This document shows positions 34,492 to 44,200 of a DNA stretch of 64,000 nt, one piece after another. The notes below the pieces were generated by a model. That model saw only the letters and a program-made list of their open reading frames with translations, was not told the DNA's origin and did not search any database. The stretch is from NCBI RefSeq assembly GCF_900109265.1, contig NZ_FNZM01000010.1:277816-341815 (forward strand), given 5' to 3'. The position numbers and the translations under genes are program-made. Numbering within the stretch: position 1 is the first letter of the stretch; every line of letters begins with the position of its first letter. This stretch comes from Paraburkholderia tropica. Lineage in GTDB: Bacteria > Pseudomonadota > Gammaproteobacteria > Burkholderiales > Burkholderiaceae.

Positions 34492-35598
34492 ATGATTTTT
34501 CCCTACCGACTCGAAGCCCGCACGACGCCGTCCCGCACGGTGCGCATTGCCGTGCCGCTGATCGCCGCGCTTCTCACGCTCGCGATCGGCTTTCTGATCT
34601 TCGGCCTCGTCGGACGCGATCCCTTGCAGGCGATGCACGCGTTCTTCATCGAGCCGCTGTCCAGCGTCAACGGCTGGAGCGAACTGCTGCTCAAGGCCTC
34701 GCCGCTGTGCCTGATCGCGCTGGGTCTCGCGGCGGGCTATCGCGCCAACGTCTGGAACATCGGCGCCGAAGGGCAGATGGTGCTCGGCGGCATCGCCGCC
34801 AGCGGCGTGGCGATCTATTTCGACCAGTCGACGGGCTGGTGGATCCTGTTCCTGATGATGCTCGCCGGCGTGCTCGGCGGCATGGCCTGGGCGGCGATTC
34901 CCGCGTGGCTCAAGAGCCGTTTCAACACCAACGAAATCCTCACGAGCCTGATGCTCACCTACGTCGCGACGCAATTGCTGATCTGGCTCGTGAGCGGTCC
35001 GTGGCGCGATCCGAACGGCATGAATTTTCCGCTCTCCGAAATGTTCAGCGGCGACGCGCTCTATCCGACCTTCGGCGGCGACTGGCACATTCACTGGCTG
35101 CGCGGCACGCGTCTGAACGCGTCGATCTTCCTGACGCTCGCGGCCATTCCGCTCGTCTGGCTGTTCATGCGCCGCAGCTTCGCGGGCTATCGGATGAGCG
35201 TGGGCGGTCTTGCGCCGCTCGCCGCGCGCTACGCCGGTTTCTCCGAGAAGAAGACCATCTGGACCTCGCTCCTGCTCTCGGGCGGCCTCGCTGGTCTCGC
35301 GGGCATGGGCGAGATCGCCGGTCCGATCGGCCAGTTGCAGGCGACGTGGTCGCCGGGTTACGGCTTCACGGCGATCATCGTCGTGTTCGTGGGGCGGCTG
35401 CATCCGGTCGGCATCGTGCTCGCCAGTCTGCTGATGGCGCTGCTGTATCTCGGCGGCGAAGCGGTGCAGACCTCGCTGCAACTGCCGCAGGCGCTTTCGG
35501 GCGTGTTCCAGGGCTTGCTGCTGTTCTGCCTGCTCGGCGCGGACCTGTTCGTGAACTACCGCATCCGTCGCCGCCATACCGTGGCGACGGCAGGCTGA
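34492..35598 (+). CDS. BMP-type ABC importer, permease 1
   Basis: Inner-membrane permease of 368 residues, BPD_transp_2 family (YufP/NupP-like). About 9-10 hydrophobic segments are seen. Characteristic stretches are GLAAGYRANVWNIGAEGQMVLGGI and FNTNEILTSLMLTYVA, followed by GLAGMGEIAGPIGQLQ. It is predicted to pair with the permease encoded at 35687. Confidence 0.92.
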   Translation: MIFPYRLEARTTPSRTVRIAVPLIAALLTLAIGFLIFGLVGRDPLQAMHAFFIEPLSSVNGWSELLLKASPLCLIALGLAAGYRANVWNIGAEGQMVLGGIAASGVAIYFDQSTGWWILFLMMLAGVLGGMAWAAIPAWLKSRFNTNEILTSLMLTYVATQLLIWLVSGPWRDPNGMNFPLSEMFSGDALYPTFGGDWHIHWLRGTRLNASIFLTLAAIPLVWLFMRRSFAGYRMSVGGLAPLAARYAGFSEKKTIWTSLLLSGGLAGLAGMGEIAGPIGQLQATWSPGYGFTAIIVVFVGRLHPVGIVLASLLMALLYLGGEAVQTSLQLPQALSGVFQGLLLFCLLGADLFVNYRIRRRHTVATAG

Positions 35599-35686
35599 CA
35601 CCGCCATCCGCGTCGCCTTTCGTCGCAACTAGCAACTCGCATCTCGCGCACTCGCCACACAACGCATCCGAAACAGGTCACACGAC

Positions 35687-36616
35687 ATGGATATCCAGCA
35701 AGCCAGCTCGCTCGCGTCGAGCGCCGTCACCGCCGCCATTCCGCTGATGTTCGCGGGCGTGGGCGAACTCGTCACGGAGAAGTCGGGCGTGCTCAACCTC
35801 GGCGTCGAAGGCATGATGCTGATGGGCGCCGTCACCGGCTACGCGGTCACGACGATCAGCGGCAACCCGTGGCTCGGGCTCGTGGCGGGCATGGCCGCCG
35901 GCGTGGCGATGTCGCTGCTGTTCGGCTTCCTCGTCCTCACGATGCAGGCCAACCAGGTCGCCACGGGACTGTCGCTGACGATCTTCGGCGTCGGTCTTTC
36001 CGCCTACGTCGGCAAGCCGTACACCTCGGCCGCCACCTCGGCGACGATAGCCGCGTGGCCGATTCCCGGGCTGTCGCATCTGCCGGTCGTCGGCCCGGCG
36101 TTCTTCAATCTCACGCCCGTCGATTACCTCGCGTTCGCCATGTTCGCGGTAGTCGGCTGGTTCCTCTACCGCACGCGTGCGGGACTCGTGCTGCGCTCGG
36201 TCGGCGAGTCGCCCCAAGTCGCGCATTCGGTGGGATTTCCGGTGATCGGCGTGCGTTACGGCGCGACCGCGTTCGGCGGCGCGATGGCGGGGCTCGCGGG
36301 CGCGTATTACTCGGTCGTGCAACTGCATCTGTGGCAGGAGCAGATCACGGCGGGTCGCGGCTGGATCGCGCTCGCGCTCGTGGTGTTCGCGACGTGGCGG
36401 CCGGGGCGTCTGCTGATCGGCGCGCTGCTGTTCGGCGCGGTCACGGGCGCGCAGTTCTACGCGCAGGCCGTGGGCGTGCCGGTGCCGACGCAGTTCCTCG
36501 CCATGCTGCCGTACGTGGCGACCATCGTCGTGCTGGTGCTCATCTCGCGCAATCCGAACACCATTCGCCTCAACGCGCCGGCCTCGCTTGGCAAGTCGTT
36601 CTTTGGCGCGGCTTGA
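35687..36616 (+). CDS. BMP-type ABC importer, permease 2
   Basis: Inner-membrane permease of 309 residues (YufQ/NupQ-like). The family segment GVGELVTEKSGVLNLGVEGMMLMGAV is near the N-terminus and GLAGAYYSVVQLHLWQEQITAGRGWIALALVVF near residue 210. About 8 helices. It lies in the same operon as the ATPase, permease 1 and binding protein. Confidence 0.92.
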   Translation: MDIQQASSLASSAVTAAIPLMFAGVGELVTEKSGVLNLGVEGMMLMGAVTGYAVTTISGNPWLGLVAGMAAGVAMSLLFGFLVLTMQANQVATGLSLTIFGVGLSAYVGKPYTSAATSATIAAWPIPGLSHLPVVGPAFFNLTPVDYLAFAMFAVVGWFLYRTRAGLVLRSVGESPQVAHSVGFPVIGVRYGATAFGGAMAGLAGAYYSVVQLHLWQEQITAGRGWIALALVVFATWRPGRLLIGALLFGAVTGAQFYAQAVGVPVPTQFLAMLPYVATIVVLVLISRNPNTIRLNAPASLGKSFFGAA

Positions 36617-36676
36617 AACATTCGACAACAACAGAAGCGCTCGCAGTTTCTCAATTCACGACCGGAGATCCACACA

Positions 36677-37762
36677 ATGAAAAAAACCCTCCTGACCGCT
36701 TTCGCCGTCGCCGCCACGTGCGGCACGGCGGCGCTCGTCCCGGCCGCGCAGGCCGCCGATGCGCCGGGCGTCGCGTTCGTCTACCTCGGCAATCCCGGCG
36801 ATGCCGGCTGGACCTACGCGCACGATCAGGGCTCGAAGGCCGCCGAACAGAAGTTCGGCAACAAGATCAAGATCACGCGCGTGGAGAACGTGCCGGAATC
36901 GGCGGACTCGGAGCGCGTGTTCCGCGATCTCGCGAGCAAGGGCAACAAGATCATCTTCGGTTCGAGCTTCGGTTATCAGGACTTCGAACTGAAAGTGGCG
37001 AAGGACTTCCCGGACACCGTGTTCCTGCACGCGACCGGCTACAAGAAAGCGCCGAACTTCGGCACCTATGATGTGCGCATGTATCAGGGCGCGTATCTCG
37101 CGGGCGTGGCCGCCGGTTATGCGACGAAGACCAACACGCTCGGCTTCGTGGCCTCGGTGCCGATTCCCGAAGTGGTCCGCAACATCAACGCGTACACGCT
37201 GGGCGCGCGTTCGGTAAATCCGAAGGTCCACACCAAGGTTATCTGGATCAACAGCTGGTTCGATCCGGGCAAGGAAAAGCAGGCCGCCGAAACGCTGATC
37301 GGGCAGGGCGCCGACGTGCTGCTGCAAAACACCGATTCGAGCGCCACGCTCGCGACCGCCGAAGAAAAGCACGTGCACGCGTTCGGCTGGGATTCGAACA
37401 TGAAGAAGTTCGGCCCGCACGCGCATCTCGGCTCGGTCGAGGCGAACTGGGGCGTGTACTACGTCGCCGCGATCCAGCAGGTGCTCGACGGCAAGTGGAA
37501 GAACGATCCGGTCTGGTGGGGCATTCCGCAAAAGGCCGTCGATCTCGGCGACGTGAATACGGCCGATCTGTCCGCCGACGCGCAGAAGGCCGTCGCCGCG
37601 AAGCGCGAAGCGATCGCCAGCGGCAAGTGGGATGTGTTCACGGGCCCGATCAAGGATCAGACGGGCGCGGTCAAGGTCGCGGCGGGCAAGACGCTCACCG
37701 ACCCGGAACTGCAACGCCTGAACTGGTACGTCGAGGGCGTGGACGGCTCGCTGCCGAAGTGA
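36677..37762 (+). CDS. BMP-family substrate-binding protein
   Basis: Periplasmic binding protein of 361 residues in the BmpA/PnrA (basic membrane protein, purine nucleoside receptor) family. A signal peptide MKKTLLTAFAVAATCGTAALVPAAQA precedes ADAPGVAFVYLGNPGDAGWTYAHDQG. It has no lipobox, so it is probably soluble rather than a lipoprotein. The position beside purine-degrading genes suggests a purine or nucleoside ligand; that is inference. Confidence 0.92.
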   Translation: MKKTLLTAFAVAATCGTAALVPAAQAADAPGVAFVYLGNPGDAGWTYAHDQGSKAAEQKFGNKIKITRVENVPESADSERVFRDLASKGNKIIFGSSFGYQDFELKVAKDFPDTVFLHATGYKKAPNFGTYDVRMYQGAYLAGVAAGYATKTNTLGFVASVPIPEVVRNINAYTLGARSVNPKVHTKVIWINSWFDPGKEKQAAETLIGQGADVLLQNTDSSATLATAEEKHVHAFGWDSNMKKFGPHAHLGSVEANWGVYYVAAIQQVLDGKWKNDPVWWGIPQKAVDLGDVNTADLSADAQKAVAAKREAIASGKWDVFTGPIKDQTGAVKVAAGKTLTDPELQRLNWYVEGVDGSLPK

Positions 37763-37773
37763 TGGCGACACAA

Positions 37774-37812
37774 GCGGGGAAATGAGCGGCGGGGAAATGA
37801 GCGGCGAAATAA
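37774..37812. repeat. Short tandem repeat of GCGGGGAAATGA-like units
   Basis: Three imperfect copies (37774-37785, 37786-37800, 37801-37812) lie directly after the binding-protein gene. Probably neutral. Confidence 0.4.
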
Positions 37813-37853
37813 GTGCGGCGCGTTTCCTCAGATTATTTCGCGCTCAGGACGTG

Positions 37854-37894
37854 AAACGGCAGCGCGAGGCCCGAGGGCTTCGCGCTGCCGTTTT
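37854..37894. terminator. Terminator after the BMP operon
   Basis: A 14-bp stem (AAACGGCAGCGCGA, 37854-37867, with 37880-37893) ends in TTTT. Being symmetrical, it may also serve the convergent dodecin gene. Confidence 0.85.
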
Positions 37895-37924
37895 GTCTTT
37901 GGCCGCGTGACCGGCCGCGCGCGG

Positions 37925-38134
37925 CTAGTCGTCGATGCGCATGCCCACCTTGATCGTCACCTGCCAGTGCGAAATCTGGTCGTTTTCGATCAGGCCGCGC
38001 GTTTCCACGACCTCGAACCAGTGCAGATGACGCAACGTTTTCGACGCGCGCGTGATGGCGCAGCGGATGGCGTCGTCGCTGGACACCTGGGACGATCCGG
38101 TGAGTTCGATCTGCTTGTAGACATGGTCGCTCAT
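37925..38134 (-). CDS. Dodecin flavin-binding protein
   Basis: A 69-residue small beta-alpha-beta protein that assembles into a hollow dodecamer binding FMN/riboflavin or CoA as a storage or buffer protein. The sequence SDHVYKQIELTGSSQVSSDDAIRCAITRASKTLRHLHWFEVVETRG with the flavin-stacking Trp (LHWFEV) is diagnostic, as is the later HWQVTIKVGM. The ATG at 38134 has GGAGAC in front. Confidence 0.93.
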   Translation of the reverse strand: MSDHVYKQIELTGSSQVSSDDAIRCAITRASKTLRHLHWFEVVETRGLIENDQISHWQVTIKVGMRIDD

Positions 38135-38351
38135 GACAGTGTCTCCGTTGGGCACGGTTGTTCGGGGATGCGCCAATCGAGTATAGATACGGTTGCGTGC
38201 GGATGCGCGCTGAGGCGGCCAGGCCGCCGGTTATGATGGCGCCTCGCGGAATCCGCGTGCATTGCGCATGCCCGGTGCCGAAGCCGGAGCGACGTCAAGC
38301 AACGCCGTACCGCACATCACGACGAGCCACGCCACGCAGGAGACGAAGCAC

Positions 38352-39251
38352 ATGCAGGAGCAGGACAAAACCGAACTGGGATTTTGCGGCCCGGGATTGA
38401 TGGGCGCGCCGATGATCCGCCATCTGCTGCGCGCGGGGCACGCGGTGAGCGTGTGGAACCGCACCGCCGCGAAGGCCGAAGCGCTCGTCGCCGACGGCGC
38501 GCGCGTGGCCGCCACGCCGCGTGAACTCGCGCGCCGGGCCGAGGTGGTGCTGCTCTGCGTCGCGGACGGCGCGGCGGTCGAGCAGACCGTCTTCGGCGAC
38601 GACGGCCTGCTGGCCACGCCCGACGACGCGCGCCGCGTGCGCCTGATCGTCGATCATTCGAGCATTCCGCCGGGCCTCACGCGCGAGCTGGCCGAACGCG
38701 CAGCGGCGCTGGGCGTCGGCTGGGTGGATGCGCCGGTGTCGGGCGGCGTGGGCGGCGCGCAGGCGGGCACGCTCGCGGTGATGGCGGGCGGCGCGGCGCA
38801 GGACGTGGCGACGGTCGAGCCGGCGCTGGCCGCCTACGCGGCGCGGGTCACGCACATGGGCGGACCGGGCGCGGGGCAGACGACCAAACTCTGCAATCAG
38901 GCCATCGTGACCGCCACGGTCGCGGCGATCGCCGAAGCGGTGAGCCTCGCGCGCCGCAGCGGCATCGACGCCGCCAGGCTGCCCGATGCGCTCGCGGGCG
39001 GCTGGGCCGACTCCACGCTGCTGCGCACCTTCGTGCCGCGCATGACACAGGACGGGCTCGCGCCGATCGGCGCCCTGAAAACGTTTCAGAAGGACGTCGA
39101 TACGGTCGCCGACGCCGCGCGCGAAACCGGCACGCCGATGCCGGTCGCGGGCACGGTGCAGCAATTGCTGCGTCTGGCGGAAGCGATGGGGCTCGCGCAG
39201 GCCGACTTCTCCGGTTTCGTCGACATTCTGCAGACGCCGCGTCAGGGCTGA
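38352..39251 (+). CDS. Beta-hydroxyacid dehydrogenase, GlxR/HIBADH family
   Basis: NAD(P)-dependent oxidoreductase of 299 residues. Rossmann motif GFCGPGLMGAPM at the N-terminus, substrate motif DAPVSGGVGGA, catalytic Lys in GQTTKLCNQ and the later FQKDVDTV segment place it in the 3-hydroxyisobutyrate / tartronate-semialdehyde reductase family. Tartronate-semialdehyde reductase would suit glyoxylate made by ureide breakdown, but no Gcl or Hyi gene is nearby, so the substrate is open. AGGAG precedes the ATG at 38352. Confidence 0.85.
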   Translation: MQEQDKTELGFCGPGLMGAPMIRHLLRAGHAVSVWNRTAAKAEALVADGARVAATPRELARRAEVVLLCVADGAAVEQTVFGDDGLLATPDDARRVRLIVDHSSIPPGLTRELAERAAALGVGWVDAPVSGGVGGAQAGTLAVMAGGAAQDVATVEPALAAYAARVTHMGGPGAGQTTKLCNQAIVTATVAAIAEAVSLARRSGIDAARLPDALAGGWADSTLLRTFVPRMTQDGLAPIGALKTFQKDVDTVADAARETGTPMPVAGTVQQLLRLAEAMGLAQADFSGFVDILQTPRQG

Positions 39252-39419
39252 ATCCGGCGCTGAATCGGCGCTGAACCCGGTGCGCTGGGGGCCGGATGCG
39301 CGGACGAATTCCGGCCGTGCCACGCTCCGCAGCATGAATCTGCCACGAATTTCCCGTAATTTGCCGAGGCGCGGTCCTGTCGCCGGACAGGTGGCAGCCG
39401 CGCGCGAACTGGCATAACC

Positions 39420-39428
39420 TGCTAAAAT
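39420..39428 (+). promoter_or_regulatory. Extended -10 promoter of the ABC-F gene
   Basis: TGCTAAAAT fits TGnTATAAT with one mismatch, 37 bases before the GTG start. No clear -35. Confidence 0.4.
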
Positions 39429-39464
39429 TACAGGTTTTTCGTCGATCTACTTTCGGGACGCGCT

Positions 39465-41057
39465 GTGCTCTCTACCGCCAACATCACCATGCAATTCGGG
39501 CCGAAGCCCTTGTTCGAGAACATCTCGGTCAAATTCGGCGAAGGCAACCGCTATGGCCTGATCGGCGCGAACGGTTGCGGCAAGTCCACGTTCATGAAGA
39601 TCCTCGGTGCCGACCTCGAGCAAAGCTCGGGCAACGTCATCCTCGAGCCGAACGTGCGCCTCGGCAAGCTGCGCCAGGATCAGTTCGCGTACGAAGACGT
39701 GCGCGTGCTCGACGTCGTCATGATGGGCCACACCGAAATGTGGGCCGCGATGACCGAGCGCGACGCGATCTACGCGAACCCCGACGCGACCGACGACGAC
39801 TACATGAAGGCCGCCGACCTCGAGACCAAGTTCGCCGAGTACGACGGCTACACGGCCGAAGCGCGCGCGGGCGAGCTGCTGCTGGGCATCGGCATCGACA
39901 CGGAATTCCATCAGGGCCCGATGAGCGCCGTGGCGCCGGGCTGGAAGCTGCGCGTGCTACTCGCCCAGGCGCTGTTCTCGAAGCCGGACGTGCTGCTGCT
40001 CGACGAACCGACCAACAACCTCGACATCAATTCGATCCGCTGGCTGGAAGATGTTCTGAACGAGTACAACTCGACCATGATCATCATTTCCCACGATCGA
40101 CACTTCCTGAACCAGGTCTGCACGCACATGGCGGACATGGATTACGGCACGTTGAAGGTCTATCCGGGCAACTACGACGACTACATGCTGGCGTCGGCGC
40201 AGGCGCGCGAGCGTCAGGCCAATGCGAACGCGAAGGCGAAGGAACGCGTCGCCGACCTGCAGGACTTCGTGCGCCGCTTCTCGGCGAACAAGTCGAAGGC
40301 GCGTCAGGCCACCAGCCGTCTGAAGATGATCGACAAGATCAAGATCGAGGAATTCAAGCCCTCGTCGCGTCAGAACCCGTTCATCCGCTTCGAGTTCGAG
40401 AAGAAGCTGCACAACATCGTCGTGGTCGCGGACGAGATCACGAAGACCTACGAACGCCGCATCTTCAACAAATTCAACATCAGCGTGCAGCCGGGCGAGC
40501 GCATCGCGATCATCGGCGAAAACGGCGCGGGCAAGACCACGCTGCTGCGCTCGCTGCTGGGCAACGTGGCGGTCGACAACGGGTCGGTGAAGTGGGCCGA
40601 AAACGCGAACATCGGCTACATGCCGCAGGACACGTACGAAGAATTCCCGGCCGACGTCACGCTGATGGACTGGATCGACCAGTACCGCCAGGAAGGCGAC
40701 GACGAGCAGTCGGTGCGCGGCACGCTGGGCCGTCTGCTGTTCAACGCCGATGACATCAAGAAGTCGGTCAAGGTGCTGTCGGGTGGCGAGAAGGGCCGCA
40801 TGATCTGGGGCAAGCTGATGCTGGGCCGCCACAACGTGCTGCTGATGGACGAGCCGACCAACCACATGGACATGGAATCGATCGAGTCGCTGCAAATCGC
40901 GCTCGAAAAGTTCGAAGGCACGCTGATCTTCGTGTCGCACGACCGTGAATTCGTGAACGGCCTGGCGAATCGCATCATCGAAGTGAAGACCAACGGCACG
41001 ATCAACGACTACAGCGGCAACTATGAGGACTTCCTGGCGAGCCAGGGTCTGCATTGA
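39465..41057 (+). CDS. ABC-F ribosome-associated ATPase (YbiT type)
   Basis: Soluble tandem ATPase of 530 residues, no membrane segment. Domain 1 has GANGCGKST, the atypical signature SAVAPGWKLRVLLAQAL (as in YbiT) and LLLDEPTNNLD. The linker (about 240-310) is the charged P-site tRNA-interaction motif region. Domain 2 has GENGAGKTT, LSGGEKGRMIWGKLM and LLMDEPTNHMD. ABC-F proteins act on the ribosome. The start is GTG, reading LSTANITMQFG. A terminator follows. Confidence 0.93.
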   Translation: MLSTANITMQFGPKPLFENISVKFGEGNRYGLIGANGCGKSTFMKILGADLEQSSGNVILEPNVRLGKLRQDQFAYEDVRVLDVVMMGHTEMWAAMTERDAIYANPDATDDDYMKAADLETKFAEYDGYTAEARAGELLLGIGIDTEFHQGPMSAVAPGWKLRVLLAQALFSKPDVLLLDEPTNNLDINSIRWLEDVLNEYNSTMIIISHDRHFLNQVCTHMADMDYGTLKVYPGNYDDYMLASAQARERQANANAKAKERVADLQDFVRRFSANKSKARQATSRLKMIDKIKIEEFKPSSRQNPFIRFEFEKKLHNIVVVADEITKTYERRIFNKFNISVQPGERIAIIGENGAGKTTLLRSLLGNVAVDNGSVKWAENANIGYMPQDTYEEFPADVTLMDWIDQYRQEGDDEQSVRGTLGRLLFNADDIKKSVKVLSGGEKGRMIWGKLMLGRHNVLLMDEPTNHMDMESIESLQIALEKFEGTLIFVSHDREFVNGLANRIIEVKTNGTINDYSGNYEDFLASQGLH

Positions 41058-41093
41058 GCGCAGTTTGCTGATTGCTGATTGCGGGATGAAATG

Positions 41094-41130
41094 AAAACGG
41101 GCGACGCGTAAAGCGTCGCCCGTTTTGTTT
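41094..41130 (+). terminator. Terminator after the ABC-F gene
   Basis: A perfect 14-bp stem (AAAACGGGCGACGC and complement, loop GTAAA) ends in TTTTGTTTT. Confidence 0.92.
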
Positions 41131-41312
41131 TGGTGGTCCATTCCGCGTAGCGCAGGGCGTCGCCGCCACTTTACGTAACCGTCAACCACGCTAGAATGCA
41201 ACGTTGCCGCCGCGTGGTTCTTGACGCCCGCGCCGCCCCGAAACACGTCCGGCGTGCGTCAAACAGGCATGCGGCAAGAACACCAACAGACACGGAGACA
41301 GGAGCACACCGC

Positions 41313-42746
41313 ATGAACAATTACGCCCAGCTCTACATCAACGGCCAATGGGTCGCGCCGCATGGCAAAGGCACGATCGACGTCTTCGACTCGGGTACGG
41401 AGGCCGTGATGGGCCGCATTCCCGAAGGCGTCGAAGCCGATGCCGAAGCGGCCGTCGCCGCCGCGCGCGCCGCATTCGACGCCTGGTCCGCGACACCCGC
41501 CGCCGAGCGCGGCGCCTATCTGCAAAAGATCGCCGACAACCTCAAGGCCCGCACCGACGAACTCGCGCAACTGATCGCCGGCGAAGTCGGCATGCCGCTC
41601 AAGCTCGCGCGCGCGATCCAGGTCGGCGGTCCGGTCTACAACTGGGGCGCCTACGCGAAGCTCGCAAGCGAGTTCCCGTACGAGGAGCGCGTCGGCAATT
41701 CGCTGGTCGTGCGCGAGCCGGTCGGTGTGGTCGCGGCGATCACGCCCTGGAACTATCCGCTCAACCAGATCACGCTCAAGGTCGCCGCCGCGCTCGCCGC
41801 AGGCTGCACCGTCGTGCTCAAGCCGTCCGAAATCGCGCCGCTCAATGCGTTCGTGCTCGCCGAGGCCATTCATGCGGCGGGCCTGCCGGCCGGCGTGTTC
41901 AATCTCGTCACGGGCTACGGCCCGGTTGTCGGCGAACTGCTTGCGCGCCATCCGCAGGTCGACATGGTGTCGTTCACGGGTTCCACGCGCGCGGGCAAGC
42001 GTGTCTCGGAAGTGGCGTCGGCGACGGTCAAGCGCGTGGCGCTCGAACTCGGCGGCAAGTCGGCCTCGGTCCTGCTCGACGACGCCGATTTCGCGGCGGC
42101 CGTCAAAGGCACCGTCGGCGCGTGCTTTCTGAACTCGGGGCAGACCTGCTCGGCGCACACGCGCATGATCGTGCCGGAATCGCGCTACGACGAAGCGCGC
42201 GCGCTCGCGAAAGAGGCGGTCGAAGCCTACACGGTCGGCGATCCGCGCGACGAGAAGGCGAAGCTCGGCCCGCTCGCCTCGAAGGTGCAGCAGGAGCGCG
42301 TGCAGCACTACATCGAACGCGGCATCGCGGATGGCGCCGAACTCGTGACCGGCGGCGCGGGCCTGCCTGAAGGCGTGACGCAGGGTTTCTTCGTGAAGCC
42401 GACCGTGTTCGGCCGCGTGCCGCGCGACGCCGCCATCGCGCAGGAGGAAATTTTCGGCCCGGTGTTGACGATCCTCACGGCGAAGGACGAAGACGACGCC
42501 GTCGCTATCGCCAACGACTCGCTCTACGGTCTCGGCGGCGCGGTCTGGGCGGGCAGCGACGAGCGCGCGATGCGCGTGGCGCGACGTATCCGCACAGGTC
42601 AGATCGACATCAACGGCGGCGCGTGGAACATGGCCGCGCCGTTCGGCGGCTACAAGCAGTCGGGCCATGGCCGCGAGAACGGCGTCTACGGTCTGGAGGA
42701 GTACCTGGAATACAAATCGATGCAGTTCAAAGTGCCGAAAGCCTGA
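41313..42746 (+). CDS. Aldehyde dehydrogenase family protein
   Basis: NAD(P)-dependent dehydrogenase of 477 residues. The cofactor/active-site motifs are ITPWNYPLNQ, VSFTGSTRAGKRV, the catalytic Glu in LELGGKS and the catalytic Cys in NSGQTCSAHTR. The C-terminal GYKQSGHGRENG and LEYKSMQ segment is typical of the broad betaine/aminobutyraldehyde-like ALDH group. No neighbour points to a substrate. GGAG precedes the ATG at 41313. Confidence 0.9.
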   Translation: MNNYAQLYINGQWVAPHGKGTIDVFDSGTEAVMGRIPEGVEADAEAAVAAARAAFDAWSATPAAERGAYLQKIADNLKARTDELAQLIAGEVGMPLKLARAIQVGGPVYNWGAYAKLASEFPYEERVGNSLVVREPVGVVAAITPWNYPLNQITLKVAAALAAGCTVVLKPSEIAPLNAFVLAEAIHAAGLPAGVFNLVTGYGPVVGELLARHPQVDMVSFTGSTRAGKRVSEVASATVKRVALELGGKSASVLLDDADFAAAVKGTVGACFLNSGQTCSAHTRMIVPESRYDEARALAKEAVEAYTVGDPRDEKAKLGPLASKVQQERVQHYIERGIADGAELVTGGAGLPEGVTQGFFVKPTVFGRVPRDAAIAQEEIFGPVLTILTAKDEDDAVAIANDSLYGLGGAVWAGSDERAMRVARRIRTGQIDINGGAWNMAAPFGGYKQSGHGRENGVYGLEEYLEYKSMQFKVPKA

Positions 42747-42806
42747 TCTGTAGGCGCTTTTGCGCCTTGCAAATGTTTCGGCGTGACGTGTTGATGCGAA
42801 TCATCC

Positions 42807-42838
42807 ATGCGGGGTTCTTCATAAGACCCCGCATTTTT
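42807..42838 (+). terminator. Terminator after the aldehyde dehydrogenase gene
   Basis: A 9-bp stem (ATGCGGGGT and ACCCCGCAT) with a 10-base loop is followed by five T residues. Confidence 0.85.
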
Positions 42839-42917
42839 CATTGATTAATCGCAATGTGATCTGTGGGCGGCGCGCGACCATTGTCGTTTTGTCATCGACA
42901 ACGCAAAGCGGGTCACC

Positions 42918-44108
42918 ATGTTTCCTACTCATTCGTTCTCGCCGCTCGTCATCCGCGGGCGTCAACTGCTGCCGGTCGTGCAAGGCGGCATGGGCGTCGG
43001 CATTTCGGCTCACCGGCTCGCGGGCAGTGTCGCGCGCGAAGGCGCGCTCGGCACCATCGCGAGCATCGACCTGCGCCATCATCACGCCGACCTCGCCGAT
43101 GAATGCCGCGAAGATCACTCGCACGAAACGCTCGCACGCGCGAACCTGATCGCGCTCGGCCGCGAGATCGCCGCTGCGCGCCAGCTCGCCGGCGGCAACG
43201 GCATGATCGCCGTGAACGTCATGAAGGCCGTGAGCGCCCACGCCGACTATGTGCGCACGGCCTGCGAGGAAGGCGCCGACGCCATCGTCATGGGTGCCGG
43301 TCTGCCGCTCGATCTGCCCGATATGACCGCCGGCGTCGATATCGCGCTCGTGCCTATCCTGTCGGACGCGCGCGGGGTCGCACTGGTGCTCAAGAAGTGG
43401 GCGAAGAAGGGGCGTCTGCCCGACGCCATCGTGCTCGAACACCCGGCGCACGCGGGCGGCCACCTTGGCGTGACCGACATCGCCGACATGGACAACGAGC
43501 GTTTCGCGTTCGACCGCATCTTCGCCGATCTCGACGAGGTCTACGCCTCGCTCGGCATCACGCGCCGCGACGTGCCGCTGATCGTCGCGGGCGGCATCAA
43601 CAGTCACGAAGCCGTGCGCAAGTGGCTGGAGGCGGGCGCCAACGGCGTGCAGGTCGGCACGCCGTTCGCTGTCACCGAGGAAGGCGACGCGCATCCGAAC
43701 TTCAAGCGCGTGCTGGCCGACGCCACGCCCGAAGACATCGTCGAATTCGTCAGCGTGACGGGGTTGCCTGCGCGGGCCGTGAAGACGCCGTGGCTCGATC
43801 GTTACCTGCGCAACGAATCGCGTATCCGCGCGAAAATCGGCTCGATCAAGCTGGCCTGCCCGACCGGGCTCGACTGCCTGTCGATGTGCGGGCTGCGCGA
43901 CGGTATCGAAAAATTCGGCCACTTCTGCATCGACACGCGTCTCGCGGCGGCTTTGCGTGGCGACGTGTCGAACGGGCTGTTTTTCCGGGGGCGCGAGTCG
44001 TTGCCGTTCGGCAACGCGATCCGCAGCGTGCGCGATCTGCTGGAGCTGCTTTTGACGGGGGTTTCGCGGCCGGCGGTCGCCAAACGGGCCGCTTTTGCGC
44101 TGAGTTGA
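42918..44108 (+). CDS. Nitronate monooxygenase-like flavoprotein
   Basis: FMN-dependent TIM-barrel oxidoreductase of the 2-nitropropane dioxygenase / enoyl-reductase II family, 396 residues. The start region PLVIRGRQLLPVVQGGMGVGISAHRLA, the EHPAHAGGHLG segment and VAGGINSHEAVRKWLEAGANGVQVGTPF (phosphate-binding) define the family. It carries several Cys near the C-terminus (ACPTGLDCLSMCG), seen in a sub-branch of larger members. True substrate unknown. Confidence 0.87.
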   Translation: MFPTHSFSPLVIRGRQLLPVVQGGMGVGISAHRLAGSVAREGALGTIASIDLRHHHADLADECREDHSHETLARANLIALGREIAAARQLAGGNGMIAVNVMKAVSAHADYVRTACEEGADAIVMGAGLPLDLPDMTAGVDIALVPILSDARGVALVLKKWAKKGRLPDAIVLEHPAHAGGHLGVTDIADMDNERFAFDRIFADLDEVYASLGITRRDVPLIVAGGINSHEAVRKWLEAGANGVQVGTPFAVTEEGDAHPNFKRVLADATPEDIVEFVSVTGLPARAVKTPWLDRYLRNESRIRAKIGSIKLACPTGLDCLSMCGLRDGIEKFGHFCIDTRLAAALRGDVSNGLFFRGRESLPFGNAIRSVRDLLELLLTGVSRPAVAKRAAFALS

Positions 44109-44160
44109 GGGTGCAGTTGAGCGTCGGGAATTGACGCCCGGCGCGCCGCTCGGGCAGGAA

Positions 44161-44187
44161 AAAAACGCCGGTTCGTCCGGCGTTTTT
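44161..44187. terminator. Bidirectional terminator
   Basis: AAAAACGCCGG and CCGGCGTTTTT enclose a TTCGT loop, between the convergent flavoprotein (+) and DUF1289 (-) genes. Confidence 0.92.
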
Positions 44188-44200
44188 CATGTGTACGGCG

